NCBI GenBank assembly: GCA_023261525.1
Contig: JAHFOU010000055.1
Location: 1-10,087, forward strand
From: Planctomycetota bacterium
GTDB lineage: Bacteria; Planctomycetota; SBBH01; JAHFOU01
Length of the DNA: 10,087 bases
Reading direction: 5' to 3'
Below are positions 7,182-10,087 of this stretch, piece by piece. The notes under the pieces were generated by a model. It saw only the letters and a list, made by a program, of their open reading frames with translations, had not been told where the DNA came from and searched no databases. Numbering within the stretch: position 1 is the stretch's first letter; each line of letters opens with the position of its first letter. The position numbers and the translations under genes are program-made.

Positions 7182-9013
7182 AGCGGGGCGACGGGCCCTT
7201 CCTGGTCGTGCTCCTGGCCCTCGTGGCCTTCCTCTACCTGGGGGGGCTGAGGGCGCCTGCGGCCTTCGATGACACGGTCCTGGGGATGTATCCGCTGAGG
7301 CTGGGGACCCCGCGGGCCATGTTGGAAGGCTTCCTGCATCCGGTCCCGCCGGTGCCCCAGGGGGTCCCGCTTCCGGCCTATGCGTACCGTCCGCTGACGG
7401 AGGCCAGCCTGGTCCTCAACGCCCGGATGACGGCTCCCCTGGGCCTGGCGGGATTGCGCCTGGGCAACCTGCTGATCCACCTGGCGGTCTGCCTGCTGGT
7501 CTTCCGGCTGGCCCGGCGGTTCGGCGGGGAGGGGGCGGCCTTCGCCCGTTGGGTCGTCCTGTTCTTCGCGCTCCACCCCCTGGGTGTGGAAGCCGTGACC
7601 TATGTCTACCAGCGCTCCACCTGCCTGGAGGCTCTGCTGGCCTTCCTGACCCTGGGGCTGTACGGGTCGGCCCGCGGGAGGACGTGGGGGGGGAAGTACC
7701 TCGGGGCCCTGGCCTGCGGCCTGCTGACCATGACGGCCAAGGAGACGGGGGCCACCCTGCCCCTTCTGCTGGCCGCCGTCGAATGGATCCTGAGGGACCC
7801 GGCCGAGCCGGTCCGCGCCGTCTGGAAGCGCTGGCTCCCCTTCGCCTGTCTGCCCCTGCTTCCGCTGGGCATGGTGCTCAGCGCCTCCCATGCGGCGAGC
7901 TCGGAGGGGGCCGCCTTCCTGGAGTCGGGCTTCCATCCCGCGTCCTCGGGCTACGGCCGTCTGGAATACCTCCTGAGGGAGATGCCCGTCGTCACCGGCT
8001 ACCTGGGCAAGGCCTTCCTTCCCTTCCCCCTGCATTTCTATCACGACCAGGTCCTGCCCCTGCCCGAGAGGCCGGAGGCCTTCCCCTGGGTCGGGGTGCT
8101 TCTCTGCGGGGCCGCCCTTCTCGGAGGGCTCGCCTGGATCCTCCTCGGTCCTGCGAGGCATCGCCTGCCTCGCCTGGGCCTGGCCCTCTTCCTGGCTCCC
8201 CTGGCCCTGGAGTCCTCGATCTTTCCCATCCAGGACCTGGCCTTCTATCACCGTTGCTATCCCGCGCTGCTGGGGGCGGCGCTTCTCTTTGCCTGGGGGG
8301 TGGGACGTCTCGGCGCCTTCCTGCCGGGAGCGGCCCTGGCCCTCCTGGCGGTGCTGACGGCCCGGGAGAACCGGGTCTGGGCCGATCCCCTGGAACTGCT
8401 GAGGCGGGATGTGAGGGCCGCCTGGCACCGTACCGTGATCTGGGGGAACTATGCCTGGGAGGTCAAGACGGCCTCCCCGGTCCGGGCAGAGCATCTTTTC
8501 CGCCATGCCCTGCGTTCCCCCTGGCAGAACCCCCGCACCCTCCTGGGGCTGGCCTCCTCGCTCTCGGCCCAGGGACGCTCCGGGGAGGCCGCCCGGGCCT
8601 ATGACCGGGCCCTGGGGGCCTTCCCCGAGGACCCCACCCTGCTCTGGCAGGCCGTGGTGCAGGCGATTCCCTTGGAGGAGGGAGACGGGGGCCGGCTGGA
8701 GGCCCTCTGCCGGCGCGCCGAGGGGATGAGGGCCCTGAGGCCCGAGCTGGCCCTCTGGCTGGCCTGCCGGCGCCTGGAGCAGGGGCGGCCGGGGGACGCC
8801 GAGGTCCTGCTGAGACGGGAGCTCGAGGTCTTCCCCACCCATCCCCAGCTCCTGGACCTCCTGGGGCGCTCCCTCCAGCTTCAGGGCCGCCCGGCCGAAG
8901 CCGTCGGTCTGTATCGCCGGGCCCTGGCCGCCGACCCCTCCCTGAAGGAGGCCCGCCAGGCCCTGGAGGAGCTGGAGATCTCCCTACAGTCGCGGGGGAA
9001 AACGGCCGAATAG
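7178..9013 (+). CDS. TMTC-like GT-C glycosyltransferase with TPRs, tandem copy 3
   Basis: 611-residue third paralogue. Motifs: TM1 (8-24), FDD (30-32), YRPLTEASL (70-78), HPLGVEAVTYVYQR (133-146), AKETGATLPL (187-196) and ESSIFPIQDLAFYHRCYP (345-362), which keeps the D and H lost from copy 2. The segment around 82-130 (second TM region, RLARRFGGEGAAFARWVV) is clearly different from copies 1 and 2, while the sequence right after it is nearly identical to copy 2, giving a mosaic look. C-terminal TPR-like helices run from about 435 to 600, the last being GRPAEAVGLYRRALAADPSL (570-589). The start is GTG 7178, overlapping the stop of copy 2 (GTGA), preceded by AAGGGGG (7164-7170); the frame is open further upstream but that part overlaps copy 2 and lacks similarity to the paralogues. 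The secretin gene begins 7 bases after its TAG stop. Confidence 0.88.
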   Translation: MKRGDGPFLVVLLALVAFLYLGGLRAPAAFDDTVLGMYPLRLGTPRAMLEGFLHPVPPVPQGVPLPAYAYRPLTEASLVLNARMTAPLGLAGLRLGNLLIHLAVCLLVFRLARRFGGEGAAFARWVVLFFALHPLGVEAVTYVYQRSTCLEALLAFLTLGLYGSARGRTWGGKYLGALACGLLTMTAKETGATLPLLLAAVEWILRDPAEPVRAVWKRWLPFACLPLLPLGMVLSASHAASSEGAAFLESGFHPASSGYGRLEYLLREMPVVTGYLGKAFLPFPLHFYHDQVLPLPERPEAFPWVGVLLCGAALLGGLAWILLGPARHRLPRLGLALFLAPLALESSIFPIQDLAFYHRCYPALLGAALLFAWGVGRLGAFLPGAALALLAVLTARENRVWADPLELLRRDVRAAWHRTVIWGNYAWEVKTASPVRAEHLFRHALRSPWQNPRTLLGLASSLSAQGRSGEAARAYDRALGAFPEDPTLLWQAVVQAIPLEEGDGGRLEALCRRAEGMRALRPELALWLACRRLEQGRPGDAEVLLRRELEVFPTHPQLLDLLGRSLQLQGRPAEAVGLYRRALAADPSLKEARQALEELEISLQSRGKTAE

Positions 9014-9019
9014 GGGAGG
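9013..9019 (+). promoter_or_regulatory. Purine-rich ribosome-binding stretch for the secretin gene
   Basis: GGGGAGG overlaps the stop codon of copy 3 and ends one base before the ATG at 9021. This is closer than the usual 5-9 base spacing, so the effective pairing is probably with its 5' part (TAGGGG). It supports the ATG at 9021 and coupling with the upstream gene. Confidence 0.5.
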
Positions 9020-9020
9020 C

Positions 9021-10087
9021 ATGGCACCCTTGCCGCGCCGGGTACCGTCTCGTCTCCTCCTGGTCCTCGGGGTCCTGGCGTGGATGTCCCCGGGCCATGG
9101 CAAGGCCGAGGACCTGGCCGATTTCCTGGCCCAGCAGACGAAGCCCCTCACCCTGAACGTCTCGGACGAGAGCGTGGGCGCCGTCCTGAAGATGATCTCC
9201 CGGGCCGGGGAGTTCGACGTCGTCCTGTCCCCGGAGATCGTCACCAAGGTCACGGTGCGCTTCACGGAGGTGCCGATCGGGGTTGCCCTGGCCAGGGTCC
9301 TGGAGCAGGGCGGGATCGAGGCCGGGGTCTCCGACGGGGTGCTCCTGGCCTACCCGCGGGAGGGGGTGCGCACCTTCCGCCTGCAACACGCTCCGGTCCT
9401 GCGGGTGCTCGACGTGGTGAAGCCCTTCCTCTCCGATTCCGGCAAGGCCGCCGCGGACGTCAAGACGAACACCCTCATCGTCCGGGACAAGCCCCAGGCC
9501 CTGAACCAGGTCCAGCGCCTCCTCGCCCAGCTGGACCGGCGGCCCCGCCAGGTCAACGTGGAGGCGGCCATCGTGAGCACCAAGCTCAACAGCATCACGA
9601 ACCTGGGCGTGAACTTCCGCAAGATCTCGGTCATCGGGGACGACCGCCTCCAGGCCAGGACCAGCGGCCTGGCGAAGACCGACCCTTCCAGCATCGACCC
9701 GGTCACGACGCCCCAGGGGCTCTTCCTCAGCTACCTGAGGACCCAGGGGGGGATCATGGCGGTCCTGGAGGCCCTCCAGCAGAACACCGACTTCAAGATC
9801 CTCAGCCATCCGAGGCTCCAGGCCCTGAGCGGGGAGCCGGCCGAGATCAAGGTCGGCGACGAGCTCGGGTTCATGACCAGCACGGTCACCGTCGGGGCCG
9901 CCGGGGGGGCTCCGACCACGACCCAGCAGGTCCAGTTCCTGAACGTCGGCACCATCCTGCGGTTCACGGCCCAGATCAGCGACGACGGGATGATCGACCT
10001 GGACCTCAAGCCCGAGGTGAGCAACGGGAGCATCGACGCCAACGGCCTGCCGGCCAAGAACACCTCCCAGCTCAGCACCCACGTCCG
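9021..10087 (+). CDS. Secretin, PilQ/MshL/GspD family outer-membrane pore (C-terminus cut by window edge)
   Basis: The outer-membrane ring through which a type IV pilus or type II secretion cargo passes. 355 residues are visible. Signal peptide: RR at 6-7, hydrophobic core 11-22, likely cleavage after GHGKA (29); there is no lipobox cysteine, so it is not a lipoprotein. An STN/N0-like module spans about 43-111, one N1 (NolW-like) module about 115-171 (VKTNTLIVRDKPQAL), and the secretin domain begins near 177 (VEAAIVSTKLNSITNLGVNF), with LQQNTDFKILSHPRLQALSG (251-270), IKVGDELGF (276-284), and VGTILRFTAQISDDGMIDLD (309-328). Only one N module lies between N0 and the pore domain, whereas GspD normally has three; this favours a pilus or MSHA-like system. 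About 60-90 residues, including the final beta strands, should lie beyond the edge. It is probably co-transcribed with the three GT-C genes. Confidence 0.93.
   Translation, partial: MAPLPRRVPSRLLLVLGVLAWMSPGHGKAEDLADFLAQQTKPLTLNVSDESVGAVLKMISRAGEFDVVLSPEIVTKVTVRFTEVPIGVALARVLEQGGIEAGVSDGVLLAYPREGVRTFRLQHAPVLRVLDVVKPFLSDSGKAAADVKTNTLIVRDKPQALNQVQRLLAQLDRRPRQVNVEAAIVSTKLNSITNLGVNFRKISVIGDDRLQARTSGLAKTDPSSIDPVTTPQGLFLSYLRTQGGIMAVLEALQQNTDFKILSHPRLQALSGEPAEIKVGDELGFMTSTVTVGAAGGAPTTTQQVQFLNVGTILRFTAQISDDGMIDLDLKPEVSNGSIDANGLPAKNTSQLSTHV

Larger units (their letters stand above)
3607..9013 (+). repeat. Tandem triplication of one gene (three diverged copies of about 1.7-1.9 kb)
   Basis: The three GT-C/TPR genes are head-to-tail paralogues, recognisable at DNA level in blocks. 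A 29-base run encoding LAAVEWILR is identical in all three (4177-4205, 5856-5884, 7769-7797). Copies 1 and 2 match at 92 of 96 bases over 3896-3991 versus 5575-5670. Copies 2 and 3 share a perfect 41-base run (6243-6283 versus 8171-8211). The loops and C-terminal TPR regions are much less alike. The pattern indicates gene duplication with later divergence and possibly gene conversion. Confidence 0.85.

Noticed and set aside
3607..9013. Mobile-element origin of the tandem repeats
   Set aside because: No terminal inverted repeats, transposase, integrase or target duplications are seen at the copy borders. The copies are joined by coding overlaps, as expected from ordinary duplication.
8463..10082. 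Long open frame on the minus strand opposite the secretin and the end of copy 3
   Set aside because: No domain or signal is visible, and the plus strand encodes an unmistakable secretin.

Overview
The window is a GC-rich stretch (roughly 70% G+C by eye) with almost no non-coding DNA. It holds seven protein genes in two divergent sets that meet near position 3585. Dense packing, GTG/TTG starts, frequent AGG arginine codons and bacterial TMTC-like TPR proteins next to type IV pilus/type II secretion genes suggest a Gram-negative, high-GC bacterium. A secretin and an O-antigen-ligase-type protein require an outer membrane or a comparable envelope. An acidobacterial (Holophaga/Geothrix-like) or deltaproteobacterial/myxobacterial-type source would fit, but this is a style judgement and not a proven assignment.

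Left set, minus strand, in transcription order: a multi-spanning Wzy/WaaL-superfamily O-antigen ligase with a TPR-like C-terminal tail (about 3562 to 1766), a stand-alone response-regulator receiver (1773 to 1393), and a GspE/PilB/MshE-type assembly ATPase (1396, running off the left edge after its first zinc-finger CxxC). The genes overlap by 8 and 4 bases, so they are very probably co-transcribed.

Right set, plus strand: three tandem paralogues of a bacterial TMTC-like GT-C membrane glycosyltransferase with C-terminal TPRs (3607-5295, 5292-7181, 7178-9013), joined by two identical GTGA stop/start overlaps. They are followed 7 bases later by a secretin (9021, running off the right edge).

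Together the window looks like a type IV pilus-like or type II secretion-like locus. The motor ATPase and the outer-membrane pore sit on its flanks, and the middle is filled with envelope glycosylation enzymes. The working hypothesis is a dedicated O-glycosylation module for pilin, pseudopilin or a secreted surface protein. In it the ligase-like protein and the three GT-C/TPR proteins act in the periplasm, with the receiver protein as a possible regulator. The triplication, the mosaic similarity between copies, and the divergence of copy 2 in the family's signature motif are the most unusual points. No RNA genes, insertion sequences, CRISPR arrays or convincing terminators were seen, and there is no gene-free stretch longer than about 45 bases.
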